Source of the DNA: Ambrosia x helenae
Lineage: Eukaryota > Streptophyta > Magnoliopsida > Asterales > Asteraceae
NCBI GenBank assembly: GCA_030844895.1
Contig: CM061233.1
Location: 94,325,719-94,389,718 of the forward strand
Direction of reading: 5' to 3'
Length of the DNA stretch: 64,000 nt
In this document: piece by piece, positions 21,931-33,658 of the stretch
Layout of the letters: each line of letters begins with the position of its first letter
Position numbering within the stretch: position 1 is the first letter of the stretch
Notes under the pieces: generated by a model
Told to the model about the DNA's origin: nothing
The model's input: the letters and a program-made list of their open reading frames with translations, nothing else
The model's database searches: none
Made by a program: the position numbers and the translations under genes

Positions 21931-22307
21931 ACGGGTTATGTTTTCGAGTGGTATATATATGTGTAATGTGATGGAACACAACTTAAAACAAGGCAAACCC
22001 TTCTCTGGTAATGAATGGCGAATCCGAAACAAGGATGCTATTTACGTTGTCGTGCGGTTAAAGTTGTGCCTCAATGTGAAATATGCTGAAGAGGATAGCT
22101 CAAAACTGTAAAACTGTACCTCAAATGCATATAAGCTTTTAGTTAGTTTCTCTTGTTATCTCTCGTTTTTTTTTTTGTAGATTAGTAGTTCTCACAAGTT
22201 TTTTTTATATGAACCAAATTTGTAGGTTAATAACAATAGAATTTAAGTGTAACATAACACACATATTGAACAATTCAAAATTTTCAAGGAGACCCAAAAT
22301 GTATAAT
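21931..22307. other. 3' flank of the CDPK gene
   Basis: AT-rich sequence following the stop codon, presumably the 3' UTR and spacer. No gene is seen. Confidence 0.5.
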
Positions 22308-22438
22308 TAAGGGGCTGTTTGTTTCAATTCTTAATGGGACAGATGTCTGAATCAGTCAGACATAGTTCATTCAGACTGTTTGTTTCGTGAGTAGATGTCT
22401 AAATTATTCAGACATTTCACTACTAGAGAATAGGGTTT

Positions 22439-22770
22439 TTGCTACCGTGTTTTCGGTCGCAAAATGGTGGCAATTGCCCTTTTTGCCACCATTTTGCTAC
22501 CAAAAAACTCGGTAGCAAAATCACACATGGCAATTGCCCTATTGCAACCGTTTTGCTACCGTATTATTTTTTGCTACCGTTTTGCTATCGTTTATTTGCC
22601 ACCGTTTTGCTACCGCTTTTTGTCACCACTTTGCTACCGTTTTTTGTCACCATTTTGCTACCGCTTTTTGTCACCACTTTGCTACCGTTTTTACCCTTTT
22701 TTTGTAACCGTTTTGCTACCGCTTTTTGTCACCACTTTGCTACCGTTTTTTTGTCACCACTTTGCTATCA
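22439..22770. repeat. subterminal TGCTACCG repeat block of the outer CACTA
   Basis: About a dozen copies of GCTACCG alternate with TTTTTGTCACCA in direct order. Such arrays near CACTA ends are normally transposase-binding sites. The open frames across them are by-products of the repeat. Confidence 0.75.
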
Positions 22771-23384
22771 TTTATGAAATTTCAAAACAAAATTATAATA
22801 AACCAAATCCAAATCATTTAATAAACCAAATCCAAATCATTCAAATAGCGCCAATATTGAAGTTGGTAGTATTTATGTTTATCCTATATAGATAAGGAAC
22901 CATAACAAAATTTCTTCAAAAATTTTCATAGTTACATGTAACATAATAATTGCACCTATCTTAGATACAGCAATAAATAAAATAATAATAAGCATCATCT
23001 CATCCTTTCTGTATCTTCAAATTTCAAGCAGGATTTGCTTCACTGGGATTATGAGCCACTGGAGCTGATCTCTCCACAGTTTTCTGGAGCTATGACCGTA
23101 CTGTTTGACCTTTTCAGTCGAATTATCGATTTGCATACCATCTGCCGCCTCTCCAACCCAACTCGTACCTGCAAATTTAGAAAAGCGGTGAATTCAAGTT
23201 GTGTTTGTTTGATCACTGACTCAGTGTCAAAACTAGCAACCTACATAAAAGTAGCTAAAACTGAAATGGGCTAAACGGGTTAACAATCAACCGATATGTA
23301 TTCAAACAGATACAAATACAAAAATATAAAACAAAAGGTAACCCAACCCGACCTATTTTAACTTGTTACACAAACCACCTATCT

Positions 23385-23817
23385 TTCGTTTTAAAAAGTG
23401 CGCAGCACACAACAGGTCAAAACCGAGGCGCTTTGCGCAAAGCGGCAGGCTTCTCGTACCCGAGGCACAAGATGTTTATATATATATATTTATATATACA
23501 CACGGTAAGTTTTTAGCTTACCCAACCCAAAATATAGCTATAAATAAATTTTTACGTGATTTTACAAGGTTTTTATATGATTTTACCTACATGTATAAGC
23601 TAAAAAACCCAAGGTACAATAGCTTGCAGGATAAAAACGCCTCAGGTCCAAGAGGCGCGCACCTCAAGCCAAAAAAAAGCTTGTAAAAACATAAAAAAAA
23701 GTGTCTTTTTGGCGCTTCTTGGAATACCTAAAGGCGCTGAGCAAAAAAGCGACAAGCATTGAGCTTTGATGCGCCTTGCGCCTCAACACGCACGAGGTGC
23801 GCTTTTTAAAACCAAGC
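23385..23817. mobile_element. probable hAT MITE with GCGC-rich arms
   Basis: The ends GTTTTAAAAAGTGCGCA and, inverted, GGTTTTAAAAAGCGCAC match. The flanks CCTATCTT and CCCATCTT may be an 8-bp duplication with one change. The arms are rich in GAGGCGC motifs, like the 51292 element. The exact ends are uncertain by a few bases. Confidence 0.55.
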
Positions 23818-24725
23818 ACCCATCTTGCCGCCTCTAGTGAAAATGTTAAAGACTAGCTAACTTCAATTAAGATCTTTTGAAAAAAAATCTGATACGCTTT
23901 TGTAAGTTAGGCGATTGGGCGATCCACCGTTTTATTTTTAGCTAACTCTTTTGGTTACCTGTTAGTAATAAAAGATAGCCAGATTGACCCATTCGTAAAC
24001 AAACAGATCACAACTGGCACCTCTAATTGAGAAAATTGACTTCCAAATAGATAAAACACTAAAAAAATAACAAGTACCTGAGGCAGCCCGTCATCCACAC
24101 AGGATAAAAAAGCTCCTTTGTAAAGAATATAAATTTTAAATCTAAAGAGAAGAAACAACAAACAAATTCTACAAATAGAGAATTACCTGAGGCAGCCAAC
24201 TCTTTGGCCATAAAGACCTATATTTTTAGCATATGATTGTGAGCATCAAATTAAATGACTATCTTCAAGAAAAATCCTAATGGATTTCGCATCTCTTTTA
24301 GGATCACCGCTTGCAAAGCCTTGACAGGCCATGTCAAAGAAAGCAAAATGACCTTTGACCTGAAAATATTAACACTAAATACACACTAGTAACTTAAATA
24401 AACAAGATAAAATGTACTACTTGTACCAACCTTAAACTGGTAAGTTATTTCTTTCCATTGTTCAACTGTAGGATCGACTCCAGTAGGATTATGAGCATAA
24501 GCATGCAGCAAAAAGAATGACCCATTTGGTGCATTCTGAGCAACGAGCAAAAAATGTTAGAAACGGAAAAAACTAAGAATTGTTTCCTTAGAAAATCTCA
24601 TACATCAATGTATTTTTTTGATACCTTAACATCATCCATCAGTGAGGCGAAATCAAGACCTTTTGATTCTGGATGATAATAATGGAATGTTCTCTGTGGT
24701 ACATTAGCATCTCTCCAAATGTTAT

Positions 24726-25016
24726 CACTACTAGAAAAATACTCGTTTCTTGACGCGCATTGCGCGTCATAAAAGGGTGTTTATGACACACAAAAAAGTG
24801 TCAAGGAAGAACATGTCAAGAAAAGTTTATGACATGCAGGTGCGTGTCATCTTTTAATGACACGCGTTTATGACACTCCTTTATGACATGCTTTTTTGAC
24901 ACACATTTATGACACACTCTTTAATGACAAACATTCTTGACACTCATTTACGAATTTTTTTACAGCATTTATGACACACCTTTATGACAGTCATTTTGCG
25001 TGTCATGTTTTTTTAC

Positions 25017-25055
<39 letters not shown>

Positions 25056-28000
25056 AAAACGAATAATATCCTGGAATTATTTTTTATTTATAATTACAAA
25101 AACAATAAATTTCATAATAAAGCTGCATATATTATACCACCAAAAAACCCATTACAATTATGTCGAATTCTACCACAAAGGGTTACAAAAACATTGTATC
25201 AATACATTACATTAGTCGATTAGTAAGCCTAAACATACGGATCATAACTTGAAAATGAAGGTCGAGGCATAACCCGACCATTCTTCACGAACATAATCAA
25301 TATCCGCATCCGAGTAAGCCTTCACTCCTCCCCCAACCTGAGACACAATTAAATTAATAAGATGAAAGGTTAAGGGTTCGCGATGGTTTTAGTTTCAAGA
25401 AAACAAAAGTGACTAGAATTTGACTCGATCAACTTACATTGTCCGAACGGGTTACTGCGTCGTACATAACCGCCGCACGTTGCGGCGGTGGCATATGACG
25501 GGTCAAAACGTACGATCGCCGTCGTCTCATCGCGCTGGCTGTGAACTCCACCTTCAGTCTCACTCCGCTTCCGGAGTCGGTTGAGAAGTAAATCGCAATC
25601 ATAATCACCTTCCTAATGCTATGCACTATACTGCAGTAACTGCACATCAATGTAGTCTGGATCAGTTATAAGAAGCCAATGGTGGCATAAACATGAGTTG
25701 TAACTTCCATCAATGTATTATGCATTTATTTAGCAAAATGTGTTTCATCTTGCTGAATGTGTAAGATACGTAACAAAAAAAATCATAAGCAGAATCAGAT
25801 GATTGACCTTATTTTGGTATCTTATTTAACCATTTCTACCAGCAACAAAACCCCAATACAATGGCAAACGGTATTGTTTAGAAAAACAGCCAACAAAAGT
25901 CATTATTAGACCAACCACATCTTCAATAATAAATATTAAAAATAGCTTATAAACAAATCATTATTCAGGTAGTTTAAATGAAGATATGGCTTGATAGACA
26001 AGCCATGCACTATTCTGATAAATTAAAAGACATGAATTAAGGCCATATCAAAATAATTGCTTAAAAGACTTAATCAAATAAAAGGACTGTAGCAAATAAA
26101 ATGAAAATCATGAGGAACTCACAAGCAAACAAAATGAAAATGATGAGGAACTTACCATCAAACAAAATCAAAATGAAGTTGAGACGAACCTGTAGAAGAA
26201 TCACCGCACAATGTTGAGGAACCCATTTTCATGTAGGTCACCATAACCAAATATGCTAATCACTGGATGACCACATATAGATACAATAAGGGGGTGTTAG
26301 TTACCGAACATAACATGTTTGCAGAGAGTTAATACCTGAGTTTTGATAAAAGGGAATATGATTAGGCCTAAAAAAAAGAAAACGCACACCACACGAAAGA
26401 AATTAATACAAAATGACATATGTATATATCGCAACACACATAGCGAGACCAATAACAACCGTGAATATAACCCTTATCGTTATAAAATAAAAAAAAACAT
26501 TAGTGGATGCAGAGCATAATAACTATGATAATCCAACTATTCAAAGAAAACTTTAACGGCAAACGGTTTTTCATGACATCTTGGTGTCTTTGAATGAAAA
26601 AAAGACTTGCGCGTTTTGACCCGTTACCGGCCCGACCACACATTTTGGCACTTTCTTGATATAAGGTTTCTAAGGTCAAATGTAGGAGCAGATTCACAGG
26701 AACCTACATTATAAAAAGTCATAATAAATTTAATACAACATACAATGACAAAAAAAAAAAACATAATAGTTCTCAATACAAACATCTAAACACATCAATT
26801 CAAATAGTATGAACAGAAAAAAGTTCTTCCAAATTCAAATATGTAGCAGAGACCTTTCCATGACACCTTGATACCACCAGGTTACAAGCTCTTTGAGCTT
26901 ATAGTTCTGAGAAATAGCTATGAACAGAATCATACCTCTTCTTTGAGCTTATTCAGAAAGTGAAAATAGATTATGTGTGTATTAACCCAGGCCGACCCAT
27001 CTCTAAATGCAGTGAACAAAATACTCATTTCAGCCGAATTGTTACAACCCATTACCCAACATGTCTAGCTCGTTCATTTCGAACCATCTCCAAGTCAAAC
27101 GGTCACCCGAAATAATCAAAATCAATTAAACATACCATATTCATGTGTCTTTGGCCCAGAACACTTGTCTGCCTTTCAGAATAGTCAAAAAGATAAAAGG
27201 AGTCTACATCTTAGCAATAACATACCAGGTTATTCGATTACATTTGTAATATGCATTCTTCAATTTCATCTCTGATATAAAACATCCTTCAAGGTGGATA
27301 ATGTTATATGATTAAAATGAAATTCATTAATCATGTCCTTGAAAATGGGAAAAAAAAAAGATAATGGAAAACCTTTAATTACCTCCTCGATCTTCATCTC
27401 CTTTATGTTTTGGAATAATCTTGGAGCCTTGAACCCTCTAATCAACATTTGGTCCAAATCAGTTTTCTTCTTATCTATAAAAACGACCAGATATAAAAAT
27501 CTAGTGAAAGGAAAAAAACACCAAATGAAGCTCGACTGGACGAATTTAGTTGCGATTATATCTGAACTAAAGTATAATCGATCTATAATATGTACACATG
27601 ATGTTCACGAAGATGTAACTAATCCCTAATTAAATAGGTTGAATTAATACAAATGATGTGTCAAAATTACCGATTGGGAAAAGGAATTGTTTAGATTTTT
27701 GCAGTTGAACAACAAAGATTGTTTATATCATTAAATATCTCGTTAGACAGTTAAAGATGAAAAGGTTTATTTACCCTATCTATAAAATGGACTGATCAAC
27801 ATATGATGAAGGATTGGAAAAGAATAGCAACTATACATGAGGCTCACCTTCACTTTCCTGATGTGTTTTCACCCCTCTCCCTCTCCCTCTCCCTCATACC
27901 CCTATCGCATATGCTGTAAGAACTACTAACTCACTCTCATGAACTCTTCAAAATTTCAACAAAAGTTACAATCACAACCATTATAATCCTTCTATTCCAA

Positions 28001-28931
28001 GTAAACTTAGAACCCTGGGAAAATATAAGTAAAACCTAAAATCTAATTTAACAATTACACTTCCTGGTGTCATAACAAAATCAAAATCTGACTCACAATA
28101 CAATGTAAATTATTTCAGCATCAAATTTATTAAACAAACAATAACCTACACCCCAAAAGCCATGACAAGAGTTATCAAAGTTTGAACAAAAGCCATCTAA
28201 AAGTTTGAATACAAATGGATTAACAAAATAGCTTTCATCACGAGTAGAAACAAAGAAAAAATCGTCATAAATCATATCTATGTTGTTAATTCGATTTCGA
28301 GGATAAGATTCACAATAATCCAAGCCTAAAAATTAATTTGGTGAGTTTTGAAACCCCAGTTCTCAATTTTCACAGAAAGAGTTTATCGGTGTTGGATCTG
28401 AAAAAAACAATATATATGAAAACCTAATTGAAACGGAAGAACCCTATTATAAAGATTAGGATCGAATACCTCAAAACAGAATGGAAGGGGAAGGATCTGA
28501 AAGACTTTTCATGGAAGATTAGATTGGCATCGATATTATTGATGAAGGGGAAGGATCTGAAAAACTTGTAATGGATGAGTAGGTTAGGGTTACATATTGA
28601 GGGCGGCGAGTTGTTGAGGAGATAAACTTAACATATTTCCGGGTCAAAATAGGATACGGGTTGCAAGATGGGTGGGTCCGCACTTTAGATGATACATGAC
28701 ACTCAATTCTTATATAGATGATACATGACACTCAATTCTTGACACTCAATTCTTGTAGTGTCATGTTTTTTAATATCTTGACATTAGATTCTTGACACGC
28801 AAAAAAAAGTGTCATTGTTTGACTAATTTATTTAAAAGATGACGATTTTTTAATGACACGTGCTTTTGCGTGTCATGAATTCTCGCGTGTCATAAAATGT
28901 GTGTCAAGATAAGGGTATTTTTCTAGTAGTG
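24726..28931. mobile_element. second CACTA element, 4.2 kb, nested in the captured exon
   Basis: Its ends, CACTACTAGAAAAATAC and the exact inverse, match over 17 bp. TAT is duplicated at 24723-24725 and 28932-28934. Both subterminal regions carry many TGACAC/GTGTCA motifs in either orientation (24757-24990, 28686-28905). No transposase frame was found. A long T run fills 25020-25053. It is younger than the outer CACTA because it interrupts the captured exon. Confidence 0.93.
25225..25650 (-). pseudogene. possible two-exon remnant inside the inner CACTA
   Basis: On the - strand an open stretch (25439-25650; PPPQRAAVMYDAVTRSD) ends at a plausible GTAAGT donor. A TCTCAG acceptor then precedes a stretch reading GGGVKAYSDADIDYVREEW. 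It may be the C-terminal end of a CACTA-encoded protein. I cannot name the family, and the exon model is a guess. Confidence 0.25.
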
Positions 28932-28939
28932 TATGGTGA

Positions 28940-29750
28940 CTGAAATTTACGATTTTACGTCATAAGTGAACAAAAATATGAAAATATTGATGGTCAATGG
29001 TCAAACTTCCCTCAACGTTCTTTCAGCCACCTTCTTATCCAGTTGTGAGTCATCAAACACAAGTAAAGATTGGTAAGTAAGCACATAACATATTTAGATA
29101 AGTATAAAAAAAGAACCATTATTATAGTTGTAAAAAGAAAGTAACCTCTAGTTCGTATGCGATGATATCAACTTCATTCAGCAAAGAAATATTCCTATCT
29201 TACATAGTGAACTAGCTAGAACATGTACATACAAGACAACATTTGAAGGCTTTGTGGACGTCTATTTACCCCAAAAAAGTGTTCGACTACTAAGGATTTG
29301 GCATCAATTCCTAATGATGCGATCAAATACCCTAACCAATTTATGTAATTGTATATGTCTATTCGATTGGTAAACATCAACAATTAGAATATGTAAAATC
29401 CAATCAAATACCCAAACCAATCTAACCCTCAATTGAATACACATATACAATTGCATCTTTAATACGAATCTAATTAAACATATACGCATCAATTCAATAC
29501 GAACCTAACTAAACATATAACAACCGCACAATCCAAAAACCTCGGAACGTCCACCAATAACAGATCACAATTCACCATTATAGCTAAACAACATCAAAAA
29601 GCAAGTAAGGCAACTATAACTCAAACTAACTTTACACAATTTCATCAAAACTGCAACTAATTTAACACAATATCAACAAATTAAACCAAGTACATATTAA
29701 ATCGTAACAATAACATATACTAATCAAAACATTTACATTGTAATGAATCA
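28940..29750. other. outer CACTA interior, AT-rich, no gene seen
   Basis: This should be intron and flank of the captured aspartate aminotransferase piece. I found no further exon of that enzyme here. Confidence 0.4.
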
Positions 29751-29754
29751 GAAC

Positions 29755-29860
29755 CTTACGGTGTCGTTGTTGACGGAAAGCTTACAGCGGAATACGGTGA
29801 CCGGAACCCTACGGTGTCATTGTTGACGGAAAGCTTACAGCGGATTACGACGGAGATTAT
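29755..29860. repeat. two-copy tandem repeat near the right end of the outer CACTA
   Basis: A unit of about 55 bp containing GTTGACGGAAAGCTTACAG occurs twice in a row. Beyond it, 30110-30400 is rich in GGAGATGG-type words. Confidence 0.6.
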
Positions 29861-30653
29861 GATGATGAATCCGGTGATGTATGTTAGGGTTACGCTTAGG
29901 GATATGACGGTGATGCAGGGGATCGATGGAAGCTGGTTGTCGAAAGGTGGTGATCGATATGACCAGTTCTGGATTAATTGATCGATGGGGATTAATATAT
30001 ACTAAACCCTAACTAAATCAGATCTTCAAAACAAACAATTTTCTTACACGATTAACTTACATCATTCACCTTATGTTTCCTTTAACGGTCATTCCACCGA
30101 TAATAGCTTCAGGCGGTTGAATCTGGTGGAGATGGAGGTGGTGCTACGGTGTATGCTGGTTACGGTGTAGGTGGAGATAGAGGTGCGCTTTGATGGAGGT
30201 ATGCTTCCATGGAGGTCAATAGAGGTCTATTATAGAGGATGGAGATGAATCGATAGAGATAAATCTGTTACAGAGGAAGGAGACTGGCTTTTATTTATGG
30301 AGATGAACCGATTTTCGATGAATCGGTGATGGAGATGGAGATAGAGGTCGATGGAGATGGTGTACAATGTTACAGAGGGAGGAGATAAAGGGCTTTTATT
30401 TGCTTTTTCTTTTTATAATTCTCAGCTCCAGGTTGTTAAAAAATTTATTGTAAAATCGTAAAATTTGCTACCGTGGTTTTCGGTAGCTAATTTTGGTGGC
30501 AGTTGCTTAGTTTTGTAGTAGTGTTTGTCTCTAAATGAGCAAGCATTATACTGAGTGTTAATTATTCAGACATCTTACTGATTCAACACTTAATGGTTCA
30601 GACTTCTTATTAGTTCAGCACTTACTCATTCAGAAGTTGCAAACAGCCCCTAA

Positions 30654-31002
30654 GTCTATTTACACGCCATATAATTATGTGGTATCATCAGATCAATCCG
30701 AAGAATTAGATTGCAATCGTTCAGGTCACAAAACTCTCTTTAAGAGACTATATGCCATGCATTCTACCTCTCATAACAAACAAAGCACCACTGAAGACTC
30801 TTAGTCTCTTATAACAATGCCTTCACTAGAATACTTTATCTTCATTAGCATCTCTTTTAAGCTACACGTTGATAGAACCTTTGATAGACCATCCATAACC
30901 CATCTTTTAAGTTAGGTGAAGCACATCTAAGGCACATCTCACATTAATATATTATTGGTTATTAGGAATTTCTGCCTCAAATATTACCATCGCCTTTTGG
31001 AC
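30654..31002. other. spacer, no gene seen
   Basis: Unique-looking AT-rich sequence between the Tourist-like element and the TR-GAG element. Confidence 0.5.
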
Positions 31003-31007
31003 GTGTG

Positions 31008-31237
31008 TGTTGGACATAATATTTGATATTATCCTAAGTATGTGTTATTAGTGTATATCCTAAGTATTATATTAGTTTGTTATATGGTAGTTATTTAGTG
31101 AACCATCATGTCGGTTCATCAAAGGGCATCACACCCTTTCATTATGTATAAATAGGGCCAACCCCTATCATTTGTATTTGGATGATTTTATTAGTAATAT
31201 ATCAAGTTTATACAATTCTCTCTATTCAAATCTCACA
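31008..31237 (+). repeat. 5' LTR of the TR-GAG element
   Basis: 230 bp, TGTTGG..CTCACA. A clear TATA box (TATAAATAG, 31147-31155) should drive transcription of the element. It matches 33659-33888 except at two bases. Confidence 0.92.
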
Positions 31238-32318
31238 TTTGGCATCAGAGCCCTGTTCAAATCGATCCATCCCTTAGAAAGAAGAGAGAATCAACAAGAA
31301 GATTCATCCCCTGTTTTCTTTCGAAAACAGAGACTGCACAAGAACGGTTCTATATCAAGTCACAGAACGATTTTTCCATTCCAGACGATAAAGAAGATCG
31401 TTACTTGAAGAACATAACCGAAAAAGAGAAAGAACATCACCGGAAGAACGATTCTGGCGAAGATCCGGCGAAGTTCCGGCAAGACAGAAAACGAAGAAGA
31501 AAGATCTAACGTTACGGTTTGACGTTTACATCCCATCCCTTTATTGTTTAGAACGAATCGAATACAATAATCTTAATCCAATCATAGAAATCAAACCATT
31601 TTTTGTTATCCTCTGTTTTGGAAACAAAGAAAGTTTCCCGCCAAAAAAAAATATTTTTTAAGAAAACGAAAACATCTCTGTTTTTTTTTAATCTGAAACG
31701 TCAACAAAACAGATTTGGTTTCAAAAACAAGTTTCTAAAACAAAGTCACTGGATTAAGATTTGATTTCATAAGAACCGTATTCGATCGAAAGTTGTAAGA
31801 TTCGAAGTGATTTGCTAAAGGATTAAACGGTTTAAGAGTGTGGAAACGAAACAAATATTGTTCTTCGTTTCACTTCGGAATCAGAGGGAAAAGGGGCGAG
31901 AAGTTTAGTTGCAGAATATTTTTTGAGAAAGTTTATTGGAGAAGACAAACAGTAAGTTTAGATAGAAAGTTTACGTAGGAAGGCTTTGACTTATAAAAAA
32001 AGTCAACACAATTTATAAAAAAAAGGAGGAAGAAACGATTGTAGAAAATTTCAGTGGTGAAAGATTGACTTTCATAAGTCAATTAGAAAGTGGTTTTTTT
32101 AAAAGAAAGTCAATATTAATAGTCAGACTTTAGTTTGATATTTTAAAAATCAAACATATTTTTTAGAAAAAGCAAGTCAAAATTGTTAAAAATTCCACAT
32201 AGCAAGTCAAATCGAATCACACCGATTTGTATAGTAAGATACTCCGAGCCCTTTTGGTTCGTTGAGAAATAACAAGTGACTCCGAGACTTCGTGACTCGT
32301 TGAGTATAGGAAGAAAAG

Positions 32319-32588
32319 TTAGACCTTTGTGGCAAGTTAGTCCTTCGTGGCAAGTTAGACCTTTGTGGCAAGTTAGACCTTTGTGGCAAGTTAGTCCTTC
32401 GTGGCAAGTTAGTCCTTCGTGGCAAGTTAGACCTTTGTGGCAAGTTAGACCTTTGTGGCAAGTTAGTCCTTTGTGGCAAGTTAGTCCTTCGTGGCAAGTT
32501 AGACCTTTGTGGCAAGTTAGACCTTTGTGGCAAGTTAGTCCTTTGTGGCAAGTTAGACCTTCGTGGCGAATTCGACCTGTGTGGCAAA
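32319..32588 (+). repeat. 18-bp tandem array, 15 units, in the retrotransposon leader
   Basis: The unit is TTAGACCTTTGTGGCAAG, repeated 15 times in phase, with two main variable positions (GACC/GTCC and TTT/TTC); the last unit has diverged. Because 18 is a multiple of three, long frames stay open on both strands (for example repeated PLWQVR on + and CHKGLT on -). It lies 76 bases before the gag start codon. Confidence 0.95.
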
Positions 32589-32663
32589 ATAAAGAAAGAA
32601 AACCTTTCAAAGTAAGAAAGCAAGATTGGAAAGAAAAAGTCGAAGAAAGTAAAGCAAGAAAGC

Positions 32664-33623
32664 ATGGCAGCAAAAGAAGACAAAAACGCGTCTAGCAGTA
32701 CAATATCATCTCGTGAGCAAGGAAATGTATCACTACAATGCCCGAAATTGACAGAGACAAATTACACCTCATGGGCACTATTAATGGAAACAATCTTAAA
32801 GGCTTATGGTCTTTGGGAAACAATTGACGCGAAAGAAGGAACAGAAGCAGCAGATGAAAAGAAAGTGAATACTACGAAAGCAATGATTCTCCAAACATTA
32901 CCAGAAGATATTTTAATGCAAGTAGCACAATGTCAAAATGCAAAAGACGTTTGGGAATCAATCAAAGTCAGATACCTTGGAGCAGATATGGTTCAGAAAG
33001 CACGACTACAAACATTGAGAAGTGAGTTAGAAACTCTAAAGATGAAAGAAAATGAACCAGTAAGTGACTTTGCAAGCAAGTTAGCCAATATAAGAGCCAA
33101 ATTCAAAAGCCTTGGCACAACTCTTAAAGATAAAGCAATAGTGAGAAAACTACTCAACTCAGTTCCGAAGAAGTTCCTACCTATTGTAGCAACTATTGAG
33201 CAATATTCAGATATAGACACAATGCCATTTGAAGAAGCAGTGGGGAGAATAACAGCATTTGAAGAACGCCTCAAAAGTCAAGATGAATCAGAGGAAAATC
33301 ATCAAACGAAACTCCTAATGGCAACGTCAAGTAATTATCATTCTGGAAGTTTGCACTATGGTAGAGAACGTGGTAATCATAATCGTGGTAGAGGTCGTGG
33401 AAGAACCTTTAACAACGGACAAGGAAGAAACTTTAGCGGAGAAAGGAAAGAGTATGAGAGAAATATAAGTCAAGGATACAAAGACAAAAGCAAATTCAGA
33501 TGCTTCGACTGTGGCAACTATGGTCACTTATCGTATGAATGTACAAAATGGAAAGACAAGAAAGATAAAAACGAGCAAGTATCCCTTCTCGTTCATGAAG
33601 AAGAAGATCCAACCCTACTCTGA
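32664..33623 (+). CDS. Gag polyprotein of the TR-GAG element
   Basis: 319 residues, intact. A UBN2/Copia-type Gag domain (about 25-210) contains YTSWALLMETIL, DVWESIKVRYLG, and SDFASKLANIRAKFKSLG. A Gly/Arg-rich RNA-binding stretch (RGRGRGRT, about 240) and a CCHC zinc knuckle CFDCGNYGHLSYEC (about 276-289) follow. Gag forms the particle that packages element RNA. The stop lies 35 bases before the 3' LTR, leaving no room for pol. The + frame through the upstream 18-bp array overlaps its start in another phase. Confidence 0.93.
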   Translation: MAAKEDKNASSSTISSREQGNVSLQCPKLTETNYTSWALLMETILKAYGLWETIDAKEGTEAADEKKVNTTKAMILQTLPEDILMQVAQCQNAKDVWESIKVRYLGADMVQKARLQTLRSELETLKMKENEPVSDFASKLANIRAKFKSLGTTLKDKAIVRKLLNSVPKKFLPIVATIEQYSDIDTMPFEEAVGRITAFEERLKSQDESEENHQTKLLMATSSNYHSGSLHYGRERGNHNRGRGRGRTFNNGQGRNFSGERKEYERNISQGYKDKSKFRCFDCGNYGHLSYECTKWKDKKDKNEQVSLLVHEEEDPTLL

Positions 33624-33658
33624 AGCAAGAAAGGATAAATCAAAATTAAGGGGGAGAA

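Larger units (their letters stand above)
24187..28939 (-). pseudogene. captured fragment of a mitochondrial-type aspartate aminotransferase gene
   Basis: Three consecutive exons lie on the - strand, with introns kept. Exon one is 28935-28939 joined to 24625-24725 (HHNIWRDANVPQRTFHYYHPESKGLDF). Exon two is 24431-24535 (SFFLLHAYAHNPTGVDPTVEQW). Exon three is 24187-24359 (HFAFFDMACQGFASGDPKRDAKSIRIF, then SYAKNIGLYGQRVGCL). These are the middle of plant aspartate aminotransferase, including the HNPTG and FDMAYQGFASGD blocks. The first exon is split by the inner CACTA element, and the third has a TGA before CSQSYAKN. The 5' and 3' parts of the gene are missing, including the exon for the PLP lysine. 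It was captured as genomic DNA, since introns are present. Confidence 0.9.
22418..30523. mobile_element. CACTA (En/Spm-type) element, 8.1 kb, carrying a captured gene piece
   Basis: It starts CACTACTAGAGAATAGG and ends GTTTTGTAGTAGTG, with TTT duplicated at 22415-22417 and 30524-30526, as expected for CACTA. The left subterminal region holds many TGCTACCG motifs (22439-22770), and the right one has CTACCG..CGGTAG (30470-30490). No transposase frame was found, so it is non-autonomous. It contains a hAT MITE (23385-23817), aspartate aminotransferase exons (24187-28939) and a second CACTA element (24726-28931). Confidence 0.92.
22311..30650. mobile_element. Tourist-like PIF/Harbinger MITE split by a CACTA element
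   Basis: The outer termini GGGGCTGTTTG (22311) and CAAACAGCCCC (30650) are inverted repeats flanked by TAA on both sides (22308-22310, 30651-30653). This terminus and 3-bp target are those of Tourist-type MITEs. Without the 8.1-kb insertion and its 3-bp duplication, the MITE would be about 231 bp. The halves are 22311-22417 and 30524-30650. Confidence 0.88.

Noticed and set aside
22439..22895. Two overlapping + frames rich in Cys/Phe/Leu/Pro
   Set aside because: They are readings of the TGCTACCG/TTTGTCACC subterminal repeats of the CACTA element.
23035..23274. Open stretch ending APVAHNPSEANPA on the - strand
   Set aside because: It looked like a protein C-terminus, but the upstream frame closes quickly and no family is recognised.
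24187..24725. A functional aspartate aminotransferase gene
   Set aside because: Only three middle exons are present, with an in-frame stop and an 4.2-kb insertion, inside CACTA ends.
32319..32588. Regularly repeated units that might suggest a CRISPR-like array
   Set aside because: Units are contiguous with no unique spacers, in a plant LTR retrotransposon leader.
32143..32683. Long - strand frames with repeated CHKGLT or PQRSNL units
   Set aside because: They come from the 18-bp array being a multiple of three. No start context, no domain, and gag lies on the other strand.
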